From the NCBI GenBank assembly GCA_028712505.1, contig JAQTQC010000013.1, positions 1 to 40,373 on the forward strand: a DNA stretch of 40,373 nucleotides, given 5' to 3'. Below, in pieces: positions 17,692 through 24,056 of the stretch (position 1 is the stretch's first letter; each line of letters starts with the position of its first letter). A program made the position numbers and the translations under genes. A model generated the notes under the pieces. It was not told where the DNA came from. It did not search any database and worked only from the letters and a program-made list of their open reading frames with translations. This DNA comes from Candidatus Omnitrophota bacterium (GTDB lineage: Bacteria; Omnitrophota; Gorgyraeia; Gygaellales; Profunditerraquicolaceae).

Positions 17692-18205
17692 TTTTTATCA
17701 ATTCCTGTAACTCTTGTGCCTTTTTAACTACTGAATCCATTACCGCCCGGCTGGAAATCGTTGCCCCGGTAATCGCCTGTACTCCGGATAAACTCAGCGC
17801 ATCCTGATTATTAAACTGTCTGGTAAAACTATTTTCTGCAACACGCATGCCTAAACCCGGCGTCTCATTTAAAGATATTACTTTTATCGCACTGATTTTT
17901 CCATCAGCAAACATGCCGACTAAAGTTTCAATTACGCTGGAATAACCTTTGCCTCCTGCCTTAAAAACAAACCCGATTAAGTTATCCTGACTATCAAGCG
18001 CCTTGTAATATAATACTTCCTGACCTGATTTTATCTCGGTGAAGTTGGCGGCTTGAGGCATAACCTCTTTAAGCGCTGCTTGCTCTTCTGCCAAAGCTTG
18101 AGCGACAATCTTAGAGCGGGTAAGCGTATTGACCCCGGATAATAGCCCAGCGGCGATTATGCAAATTAACATTAAGATAAAACCGTAGCGCACCATTTCT
18201 TTCAT
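17681..18205 (-). CDS. rnfG: Rnf complex subunit G (FMN-binding)
   Basis: A 174-residue protein with one N-terminal helix (about 7-27) and a periplasmic FMN-binding domain. The motif ITGATISSRAV near the C terminus carries the threonine that binds FMN in relatives, and NETPGLGMRV is a second family block. It follows rnfC by a single base. Confidence 0.94.
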   Translation of the reverse strand: MKEMVRYGFILMLICIIAAGLLSGVNTLTRSKIVAQALAEEQAALKEVMPQAANFTEIKSGQEVLYYKALDSQDNLIGFVFKAGGKGYSSVIETLVGMFADGKISAIKVISLNETPGLGMRVAENSFTRQFNNQDALSLSGVQAITGATISSRAVMDSVVKKAQELQELIKNDK

Positions 18206-18206
18206 C

Positions 18207-19469
18207 TTATCTTACTCCCTCCAGCTTTGCCCTTTTAATCGTCTGCAACAACCTGCGATTTGCCGGACAGACATAATTACATATACCGCATTCAATGCAA
18301 TCGCTGGCTCCATACTCTTTAGTTAATGCCCAGAGAGATCGTTCTGACGCCAAATTAATCTGGCAAGGCATAAGCCCCACCGGGCATCCGCGGATACAAG
18401 CAGCGCAACGGATACAAGGCTTTTCTTCTAATACCTCCGCCTCAACCTTATTCATCAACAACAAACCATTGCTGGATTTTATCAGCGGCACCTCATCCGT
18501 ATACTGAGCAATCCCCATCATCGGTCCACCGATAATGATCTTGGCCGGTTCCTCATTCAAACCGCAGAATTCAATAAGGTCCTTAATCGGCGTGCCGATA
18601 CGCACCAAAAGGTTAACCGGTTCTTTGATACAAGAGCCGGTAACAGTAACAATCCTCTCGATTAGCGGCTTACCTTTATATACGGCTTCATAGATCGCAA
18701 ACATGGTGCTTACATTCTGGACAAGGGCTCCAATATCAAAAGGATATTTCCCACGGGGAAGCTCCTTACCTAAGATATTACGGATCAGCTGCTTCTCCCC
18801 TCCCTGAGGATAATCCGATTTCAGTACTTTTACCTTAATATCATCAAAACCTGAGAATGCCCTGATCGCCTCCGGCTTATTATCTTCTATTCCGATATAA
18901 ACATCTTTTATGCCAAGACAGGAAACAATCAACCTGATCCCCTTGACAATCTCTGTTGTTTTCTCAACCATCAGACGGCTATCTGCGGTCAAATACGGTT
19001 CGCATTCCGCACCGTTAATAATCAAAGTATTCACCGGCTTGGGAGGATTAAGCTTGATATGGGTAGGAAAACTCGCCCCGCCCATCCCGACGATACCTGC
19101 CTCCAAGACAATATCCCTCAATTCCTGCGCCGTAAGACTAAATGGCTGACTACGGATGGATTTGGAAAAATCCCCATCCTCCCTGCCGTCACCTTGAATA
19201 ACTACTGCTTTGGCTCGGCCAATGACCGGATGCGGACAATCTTGAATAGCCGATACCGTACCGGAAATCGAAGAGTGGATCGGCGAATATAACCCGGAGG
19301 GCAAGGAGGCAATTCTCTGGCCGCAAGAAACTTTATCCCCAACTTTGACTTCCGGAACACAGATCTTGCCCAGATGCTGGATCAAGGAGATATAAACCTT
19401 CTTTGGCAAAGGCATACTACACGTAGGTTTATTTTCTGAATGATGTTTATTTTCCGCTAACTTAACCAT
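18207..19469 (-). CDS. rnfC: Rnf complex subunit C (NADH dehydrogenase-like)
   Basis: A 420-residue soluble subunit. It has an N-terminal barrel-sandwich segment, the Rossmann-like nucleotide and FMN region (GMGGASFPTHIKL, NGAECEPYLTAD), a SLBB-like segment, and two 4Fe-4S motifs, CIRCAACIRGCP and CIECGICNYVCP. This is the NAD(H) site of the complex. The ATG has AAAGGCGG upstream and overlaps the MFS gene by 13 bases. The extended C-terminal repeats of gamma-proteobacterial RnfC are absent. Confidence 0.95.
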   Translation of the reverse strand: MVKLAENKHHSENKPTCSMPLPKKVYISLIQHLGKICVPEVKVGDKVSCGQRIASLPSGLYSPIHSSISGTVSAIQDCPHPVIGRAKAVVIQGDGREDGDFSKSIRSQPFSLTAQELRDIVLEAGIVGMGGASFPTHIKLNPPKPVNTLIINGAECEPYLTADSRLMVEKTTEIVKGIRLIVSCLGIKDVYIGIEDNKPEAIRAFSGFDDIKVKVLKSDYPQGGEKQLIRNILGKELPRGKYPFDIGALVQNVSTMFAIYEAVYKGKPLIERIVTVTGSCIKEPVNLLVRIGTPIKDLIEFCGLNEEPAKIIIGGPMMGIAQYTDEVPLIKSSNGLLLMNKVEAEVLEEKPCIRCAACIRGCPVGLMPCQINLASERSLWALTKEYGASDCIECGICNYVCPANRRLLQTIKRAKLEGVR

Positions 19470-20710
19470 GCCGCCTTTCGGTTAATGAATAAATTTACTA
19501 AACCTAACAAGCTCAATAATCCGCCCACGACAATCAAGATCAGCAAATGAGAAAATCTTTCCGCCAGCATACTGCTGACAAACATGAATACCAGAAATCC
19601 CAGGTGCATCACTATCTCAAATGAGCTGAAAATCTTGCCTAGCATATCATTATCGCTGACGCTATGGATAATAGTGTTAGAGGCAATCATAATTGGAGCA
19701 ATAACTAAACCTAGACATAAAGCCAGTAACGCAGCCATGGCAAAATTGGGATAATTATATATTCCCAGGGCAAAAATTACCAGCATTATTCCACTTAAAA
19801 TCAAGGATGTAAAAATAACTTTATAATGGGCGATCCTCTGGCCGAACCGGCCGTAAACCAAAGAACCCAAAAACAAACCAATCCCCAGGAACATCACCAG
19901 AAGGCCTAAATCCTTGGTTGTCGAATGCAGGGTATTCTGCACAAAGACAATAATTACCACATAAACCGCGCCTAATGCCGACCAAAGCGCAAAGATAATC
20001 CCGGCAGTAAAACGGATATCTTTCTTGCGGATAAAATAGAATATCCCCTCTTTGATCTCCTGGAATACAGACTTACTGATTACATCCATGATCTCCTGAC
20101 CTACTTTCTTGAAATCCATAGCGACTACAAACTTCTTGGAAATCAGGAAAATAAGTATTGCGGAAATCAAAAAAGTCATAGAATTAAGATAAAAACCGCT
20201 TTTGGCTCCCAGCCATTCCACCAGCACTCCGCTTATCCCAAACCCTAAAGTTGCGGCAATCATTCCGGTTGTATTAACCAAGGAATTCGCTATAAGCAAA
20301 TCTTTTTTATCAACTAAATCCGGGATAATCGAAAGCTTGGCCGGCACAAAAAACCTGCCGATAGAAAAAGCGATGAAAATAATCAGGTAAACCGGGGCTA
20401 AGTTTTTGGAATAGAATAAGAATAAAGGGATAGCCAAAACCAATAAGCTGCGCAGGAAATCACAAGCAAACATTGTTCTACGCCTGTCCCAGCGATCCAC
20501 ATAAACCCCTGCCAGAGGACCAATAAGAAAAACCGGGATTATGGTAAAAGAAAGAATCTTGGCAATCTGTAGGGTTGAGCCGGGAGCGCGCATATATACA
20601 AAGGCAATCAGGGCCATCTGCCCCAGCCTATCCCCCAGCTGCGAAATGATCTGACCCAGCCATAATAGGAAAAAATTACGATTCTTTAAAACTTCGCGGA
20701 ATTTAGCCAT
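19457..20710 (-). CDS. MFS transporter (exporter-like)
   Basis: A 417-residue major facilitator with 12 predicted helices and the N-terminal half typical of the EntS/MFS_3 type exporters (NFFLLWLGQIISQLGDRLGQ, then VDRWDRRRTM in the loop between helices 2 and 3). Substrate unknown. The ATG has no ribosome-binding site and lies at the edge of a 42-base tandem repeat. The gene overlaps rnfC, so it is probably the first gene of the rnf transcript. A second, similar exporter is encoded at 30693-31886. Confidence 0.85.
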   Translation of the reverse strand: MAKFREVLKNRNFFLLWLGQIISQLGDRLGQMALIAFVYMRAPGSTLQIAKILSFTIIPVFLIGPLAGVYVDRWDRRRTMFACDFLRSLLVLAIPLFLFYSKNLAPVYLIIFIAFSIGRFFVPAKLSIIPDLVDKKDLLIANSLVNTTGMIAATLGFGISGVLVEWLGAKSGFYLNSMTFLISAILIFLISKKFVVAMDFKKVGQEIMDVISKSVFQEIKEGIFYFIRKKDIRFTAGIIFALWSALGAVYVVIIVFVQNTLHSTTKDLGLLVMFLGIGLFLGSLVYGRFGQRIAHYKVIFTSLILSGIMLVIFALGIYNYPNFAMAALLALCLGLVIAPIMIASNTIIHSVSDNDMLGKIFSSFEIVMHLGFLVFMFVSSMLAERFSHLLILIVVGGLLSLLGLVNLFINRKAAWLS

Positions 20711-20787
20711 AAGTTAAAGAACTATGGTTTGCCATCCTTTTGGCAAAGCCACAAGTTAGAGAACTACGCTTTGCCATCCTTCGCCCG
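20706..20787. repeat. two tandem 42-base repeats at the MFS start
   Basis: Copy A starts at 20706 (GCCATAAGTTAAAGAACTAT) and copy B at 20748 (GCCACAAGTTAGAGAACTAC); both continue with a TTTGCCATCCTT segment. Each contains a TTTGCCA/TGGCAAA inverted pair at the junction. Copy A includes the start codon of the MFS gene. Between 20711 and 21152 the DNA holds this repeat, the next hairpin, tRNA-Thr, two divergent promoters and the csp leader. Confidence 0.75.
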
Positions 20788-20820
20788 GCCCTATTGGAGA
20801 GGCCGGTGCGCGCTTCTGCG
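20783..20820. repeat. GC-rich hairpin (family B copy 2)
   Basis: CCCGGCC, loop with ATTGGAGA, then GGCCGGTGC. A second short stem GCGC-GCTTCT-GCGC follows. Sequence and loop resemble the hairpin in the eno leader and the one upstream of the DUF3568 gene. No T-tract follows on either strand, so it is not an ordinary terminator. Confidence 0.5.
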
Positions 20821-20852
20821 CAATTAGCAAAACAATAGATTATCCATAATTA

Positions 20853-20925
20853 AGCCGATGAGTGGAATCGAACCACCGACCTTGACTTTACGAAAGTCCT
20901 GCTCTACCAACTGAGCTACATCGGC
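20853..20925 (-). tRNA. tRNA-Thr (CGT)
   Basis: A 73-base cloverleaf: acceptor GCCGATG/CATCGGC, D-arm GCTC AGTTGGTA GAGC, anticodon loop TTCGTAA giving anticodon CGT, T-loop TTCGATT. U73 is the discriminator and CCA is not encoded. It is very close to E. coli tRNA-Thr(CGU), including the 27-43 non-pair. A strong promoter is at 20938-20965. Confidence 0.95.
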
Positions 20926-20937
20926 AATTTGTCCAAC

Positions 20938-20965
20938 ATTATACCAATTCCTGAGTAATAGTCAA
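20938..20965 (-). promoter_or_regulatory. predicted promoter of tRNA-Thr
   Basis: TTGACT (20960-20965), 16 bases, perfect TATAAT (20938-20943). No clear terminator is seen between the tRNA and the MFS gene, so some transcripts may continue into the rnf operon. Confidence 0.75.
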
Positions 20966-20992
20966 TTACCCGCTTAAACTTTATAAAAAATG

Positions 20993-21020
20993 TTGACAAA
21001 TAGGTAATTCATGATATATT
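20993..21020 (+). promoter_or_regulatory. predicted promoter of the first csp gene
   Basis: Perfect TTGACA (20993-20998), 16-base spacer, TATATT (21015-21020). The predicted start near 21027 gives a leader of about 125 bases before the csp ATG. The promoter diverges from that of tRNA-Thr. Confidence 0.75.
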
Positions 21021-21079
21021 TAATGCATAAGTTCAAGTTTAGAGGAGAAGTTAAGAAATTGTTTAGCAACAAGTACAAA

Positions 21080-21127
21080 CCGCAAAGCAGCAACAAATAA
21101 CAAACCATGCTTTGCGGATTTTTTTTA
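21080..21127 (+). terminator. intrinsic terminator inside the csp leader
   Basis: CCGCAAAGCA (21080-21089) pairs perfectly with TGCTTTGCGG (21108-21117) over an 18-base loop and is followed by a run of eight Ts. It sits between the promoter and the csp ribosome-binding site, so transcripts would stop after about 100 bases unless the hairpin is prevented. The leader also has a GAGGAG site with a possible 13-codon TTG-initiated frame that ends in the hairpin loop. Confidence 0.75.
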
Positions 21128-21152
21128 TCTGTAGAGGAGGTGAGAATTAGAA

Positions 21153-21353
21153 ATGGCAAAAGGTAAAGTAAAGTGGTTTTCCAACCAAAAAGGCTACGGC
21201 TTTGTTACTTCCGAAGATGGCAAAGATGTATTCGTACATTTCAGCGCTATCACAGGAGAAGGTTATAAATCCTTAGCAGAGGGCGATGAAGTTGAATTTG
21301 AGGTTACGCAAGGCCCTAAAGGCGACCAAGCAACTAACGTAAAAAAGATATAA
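21153..21353 (+). CDS. cold-shock protein (CspA family)
   Basis: A 66-residue single cold-shock domain, an OB-fold that binds single-stranded RNA and DNA. RNP1 KGYGFV (13-18) and RNP2 VFVHF (26-30) are complete. The ribosome-binding site is GAGGAGGTGA. Relatives melt RNA hairpins and act as antiterminators, which is relevant because a terminator stands in its own leader. A bidirectional terminator follows at 21376-21415. A close paralogue is encoded at 36770-36970. Confidence 0.96.
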   Translation: MAKGKVKWFSNQKGYGFVTSEDGKDVFVHFSAITGEGYKSLAEGDEVEFEVTQGPKGDQATNVKKI

Positions 21354-21375
21354 GTTTACGTATAGGAATAAAAAT

Positions 21376-21415
21376 AAAACCAGCTCTTTTCTTAAGGGCT
21401 GGTTTTATTTTTCAT
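21376..21415. terminator. bidirectional terminator between csp and the TMTC-like gene
   Basis: AAAACCAGC (21376-21384) and GCTGGTTTT (21398-21406) with T-rich tracts on both sides. The stop codon of the minus-strand gene (21392-21394) lies in the hairpin loop, so the last codons of that gene form half the stem. Confidence 0.8.
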
Positions 21416-23164
21416 TAATTGCAGGAACTTAAGGGGAACCGGATAGCCGAGTTCAACTGCCTTATCAAGATATCTGACAGCCAAATCATATTGTTTTTCA
21501 TAATAATACGCTACCGCCAGATTATTATAAGCCAGCGCCGAATCCGGGCTAGCCTTTATCACCTTTAAAAGCAAGGCTATTGCTTTCCGGTAGTAACCTG
21601 TAATTATATACGAACTCGCCAACTCCTGATTCAACATTAGATTATCTGGATCCAGCTCTAATGCCTTTAGATATGCGGAGACGGCTTCTTTCTCTTTTTG
21701 AGCTTTTGAATAAGCCTTGCCCCTTTCATAATATTCCTGCATAAGCCTTTGGTTAATCCCTTGAGCTGTATTGTACATGAGCAAGGCGTCTTTTTCCCTT
21801 CCTAGTTTATGATAAAGTTCGGCTAAATTATAATAAACCCCTACAAGATCAGGTTTAATCTCTAATGCCTTCTGGAAAGAAGCTATAGCTTCATCATTCT
21901 TGGAATCATTTTCATATTCCAGTCCCAATTCATTATAAAACCTCCAGCTATCCGGAGCGTACCTTAGTGTCCGGTTATAGAATGTAACCGGCTCTCTCCA
22001 GTACTCACTCTGCCTGAATGTTAAATATGAGTAGAAAATAAGCAAAACTGCGGCAAGCACCCTTAAAAAAAAGACTATGTTCTTGTTTTTCGGAGAAGAA
22101 CACAATACGCTTGATAAAATAGCGCAGAATCCAAATGACGGCAGATAAAGCCAATGTTCCATCATAAATGAGAAATTCAAAGGAATAATATTACTCACTG
22201 GTAAAAGCGCTGCAAAAAACCAGGCTACCGAGAGAAAAAACAAAGGGTTATTTTTTCTTTTAATAAATGCGGCACTGATCAACAGAAGAGCCAACAATAC
22301 TCCTGTTATAACTCGAAAATCCCCCAGGTTAAATAATCTGTCCCCATATTCAACACGCAAACCAAAAGGCAATAATAAAAGCCTTAAATATTCCGCCAGG
22401 GCTGCAAAAAAACCCGGTATCCTTTTTAATAAAACAAGGTAAGATACATCCGGATGCACAAAAGGGCTTAAGACAGTCAATCTCAACAAAACATAGCCTA
22501 TTACAAGTGCAAAAAACGGAATAATTTTATTAATCTCAAGGCGCTTCTTAAAGGCATAATGATAAAGCAGGATTAATACCGGGACAACCACGGCGTTCTC
22601 CTTCGAGAATAACGCCATGCTCAAACTCAATAAAGATAAAATGTTGAATGTAACAGCATGCGAACCAAAAGACTTTAAATACAGGATGAGACTCAAAAGA
22701 ATAAAAAACAGGGATAAAGAATCGCTTATCCCAGATATATAACAGACTGTTTCTGTATTAATAGGATGTACCAGGAATAACAGGCTGGCTAAGAAAGCAA
22801 TATTCGTATCATACAATATAAGCCTGACAAAGAAATAAAGGGCAATTACGGCTAAAATATGCAGGAAAATACTCGTTAGATGGTAACCTTGGACATTCAG
22901 ACCCCACAATGAATACCCGGCCATATGTAAAACCTCCTGAAGCGGCCGGTAATAATTAGACTTTGTATCGCCTCCGGAACCAAAATCACTTTTGATAATT
23001 TCCGGCAGATATTTCCAATCCTTTATATAATTATTATTCTTTAGCAGGCCATTATCATCCCAGATAAACTTTCCGTTTAAAGAATTACCATAAACCAAAA
23101 AACCTGAAATTATTAATGCGGCAATGTGAATAAAAATAAGGGTTTTAGAATTTGGTTTTCTCAC
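21392..23164 (-). CDS. TMTC-like polytopic membrane protein with C-terminal TPR repeats
   Basis: A 590-residue protein. The N-terminal half (to about 385) is a GT-C-type membrane region of roughly ten to twelve helices with the acidic pair WDDN at about 35-38 in the first extracytoplasmic loop, where GT-C glycosyltransferases keep catalytic or metal-binding acids. The C-terminal part (about 390-580) has five or six TPR repeats. This layout resembles TMTC proteins, which transfer mannose to protein, and bacterial PMT-like proteins; the sugar and acceptor here are unknown. The start is GTG with GGGGG upstream. The stop codon lies within a terminator. Confidence 0.75.
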   Translation of the reverse strand: MRKPNSKTLIFIHIAALIISGFLVYGNSLNGKFIWDDNGLLKNNNYIKDWKYLPEIIKSDFGSGGDTKSNYYRPLQEVLHMAGYSLWGLNVQGYHLTSIFLHILAVIALYFFVRLILYDTNIAFLASLLFLVHPINTETVCYISGISDSLSLFFILLSLILYLKSFGSHAVTFNILSLLSLSMALFSKENAVVVPVLILLYHYAFKKRLEINKIIPFFALVIGYVLLRLTVLSPFVHPDVSYLVLLKRIPGFFAALAEYLRLLLLPFGLRVEYGDRLFNLGDFRVITGVLLALLLISAAFIKRKNNPLFFLSVAWFFAALLPVSNIIPLNFSFMMEHWLYLPSFGFCAILSSVLCSSPKNKNIVFFLRVLAAVLLIFYSYLTFRQSEYWREPVTFYNRTLRYAPDSWRFYNELGLEYENDSKNDEAIASFQKALEIKPDLVGVYYNLAELYHKLGREKDALLMYNTAQGINQRLMQEYYERGKAYSKAQKEKEAVSAYLKALELDPDNLMLNQELASSYIITGYYRKAIALLLKVIKASPDSALAYNNLAVAYYYEKQYDLAVRYLDKAVELGYPVPLKFLQLMKNKTSP

Positions 23165-23203
23165 CTATCCCCCAATCTTACAAAGCTTAAAGCCCTAAAA
23201 CAG

Positions 23204-23230
23204 CAAAAAAGAGAAACTTGCGTTTCTCTT
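23204..23230 (-). terminator. intrinsic terminator after tRNA-Phe
   Basis: Minus strand AAGAGAAAC-GCAA-GTTTCTCTT followed by Ts, fifteen bases after the tRNA end. Confidence 0.8.
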
Positions 23231-23244
23231 GAAGAATATAAAAA

Positions 23245-23316
23245 TGCCGAGAGAGGGAATCGGACCCCCCACGCCGGCCTTTTCAGGGCCGCGCTCTACC
23301 ACTGAGCTATCTCGGC
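23245..23316 (-). tRNA. tRNA-Phe (GAA), with C at position 55
   Basis: A 72-base cloverleaf: acceptor GCCGAGA/TCTCGGC, D-arm GCTC AGTGGTA GAGC, anticodon stem CGGCC/GGCCG with loop CTGAAAA (anticodon GAA), T-stem GGGGG/CCCTC. The T-loop reads TCCGATT instead of TTCGATT, so the nearly invariant U55 is C. A73 is present and CCA is not encoded. It is followed by a terminator. It is the only tRNA-Phe in the window; whether others exist elsewhere is unknown. Confidence 0.9.
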
Positions 23317-23375
23317 TAAGATTTAACTATTTTATATATTGTACACAAATTTCTTAAAAAGAAAAGGAAAATCAA

Positions 23376-23507
23376 GCACCTTATAGTTTTTATCTAGCGC
23401 AGTCCTTGATTGAGCGTTAGCGAAATCAAGGGCAAAAGCACCTTATAGTTTTTATCTAGCGCAGTCCTTGATTGAGCGTTAGCGAAATCAAGGGCAAAAG
23501 CACCTTA
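23376..23507. repeat. two identical tandem 62-bp palindromic repeat units plus a partial third
   Basis: Units begin at 23376 and 23438 and are identical over 62 bases. Each starts GCACCTTATAG and has the core CCTTGATTGAGCG ... AGCGAAATCAAGG. A third start (GCACCTTA, 23500-23507) contains the stop codon of the DUF3568 gene (TAA at 23505-23507 on the minus strand). The 340-base gap 23165-23504 otherwise holds tRNA-Phe and its terminator. Confidence 0.9.
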
Positions 23508-23885
23508 TTTTACACCGGTAACAATCTTGACAAAAAGGTCTTGTGCCAATTCAATATTGGGAAAATGAAATTTCCGCGCAGACACCCTTATCCGGGTAGT
23601 GGCGCGGGTTAAACGGATAAGCCTTATCCAAACTTTGCTTGAATCAGCGGTTAGTTCAATATAACCCGTAGAAATATTTTCCTGCTGAGTTATACCGTAT
23701 TGTTTAGAAACATTTACTGCTGAATCCCAAAGCAGATCAAAACTTTTATCACTATCCCCCTGCACCGTATCTTTACTTATAGCATAAGCTCCTAAACCTC
23801 CGGCAGCCGCTCCAATAATTAAAGGCGCGCAACCACAGACAACCGGCAAGATAAATAAAACCAGATAAATCGATAATCTTTTCAC
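23505..23885 (-). CDS. DUF3568-type small lipoprotein
   Basis: A 126-residue exported protein with a signal sequence and likely lipobox VVCGC (cysteine near residue 19), then the typical GAAAGGLGAYAISKDTVQGD glycine-rich segment and an alpha/beta body. DUF3568 proteins have no known function. The GTG at 23885 with AAGGAGG upstream is preferred over the ATG at 23900, which would put that Shine-Dalgarno inside the coding frame. The gene at 26153-26650 has the same general layout and may be a distant paralogue. It is the last gene of the 29913-23505 group. Confidence 0.75.
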   Translation of the reverse strand: MKRLSIYLVLFILPVVCGCAPLIIGAAAGGLGAYAISKDTVQGDSDKSFDLLWDSAVNVSKQYGITQQENISTGYIELTADSSKVWIRLIRLTRATTRIRVSARKFHFPNIELAQDLFVKIVTGVK

Positions 23886-23910
23886 TTTGCCTCCTTGCAT
23901 AGAAAATGTA

Positions 23911-23936
23911 CACCGGCCAATCCAATTAGGCCAGAT
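23911..23936 (-). repeat. GC-rich hairpin before the DUF3568 gene (family B copy 3)
   Basis: Minus strand TGGCCTAATTGGATTGGCCGGTG, an imperfect stem-loop 26 bases before the GTG start. Its right arm GGCCGGTG and the ATTGGA loop match the copy at 20783, and its position matches that of the eno leader hairpin. Confidence 0.45.
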
Positions 23937-23941
23937 AATTG

Positions 23942-24046
23942 TTAACGCAGGGTACTCTTTGAGAAAACTTTAAAAAAACAGAAGGCGAGCAGACTGATAA
24001 TCAAACCCCAAGAAGAAATTATAAATATCCACCCGGATAACTTCAT
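23942..24046 (-). CDS. MetS-like small subunit of the NSS transporter
   Basis: A 34-residue single-helix peptide starting MKLSGWIFIISSWGLI with a hydrophobic core and basic tail (KVFSKSTLR). It matches the MetS family of small proteins encoded next to NSS transporters; in Corynebacterium, MetS is required with MetP for methionine uptake. The ATG at 24046 is 10 bases after the transporter stop, with GGGTGGGG as a likely ribosome-binding site. Confidence 0.82.
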   Translation of the reverse strand: MKLSGWIFIISSWGLIISLLAFCFFKVFSKSTLR

Positions 24047-24056
24047 ATTTGTTTTA

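Noticed and set aside
20706-20820. Rho-independent terminator between tRNA-Thr and the MFS gene
   Set aside because: The hairpins are strong but none is followed by a T-tract on the minus strand.
23376-23507. CRISPR array
   Set aside because: The two 62-base units are identical and contiguous with no variable spacers, and no cas genes are present.
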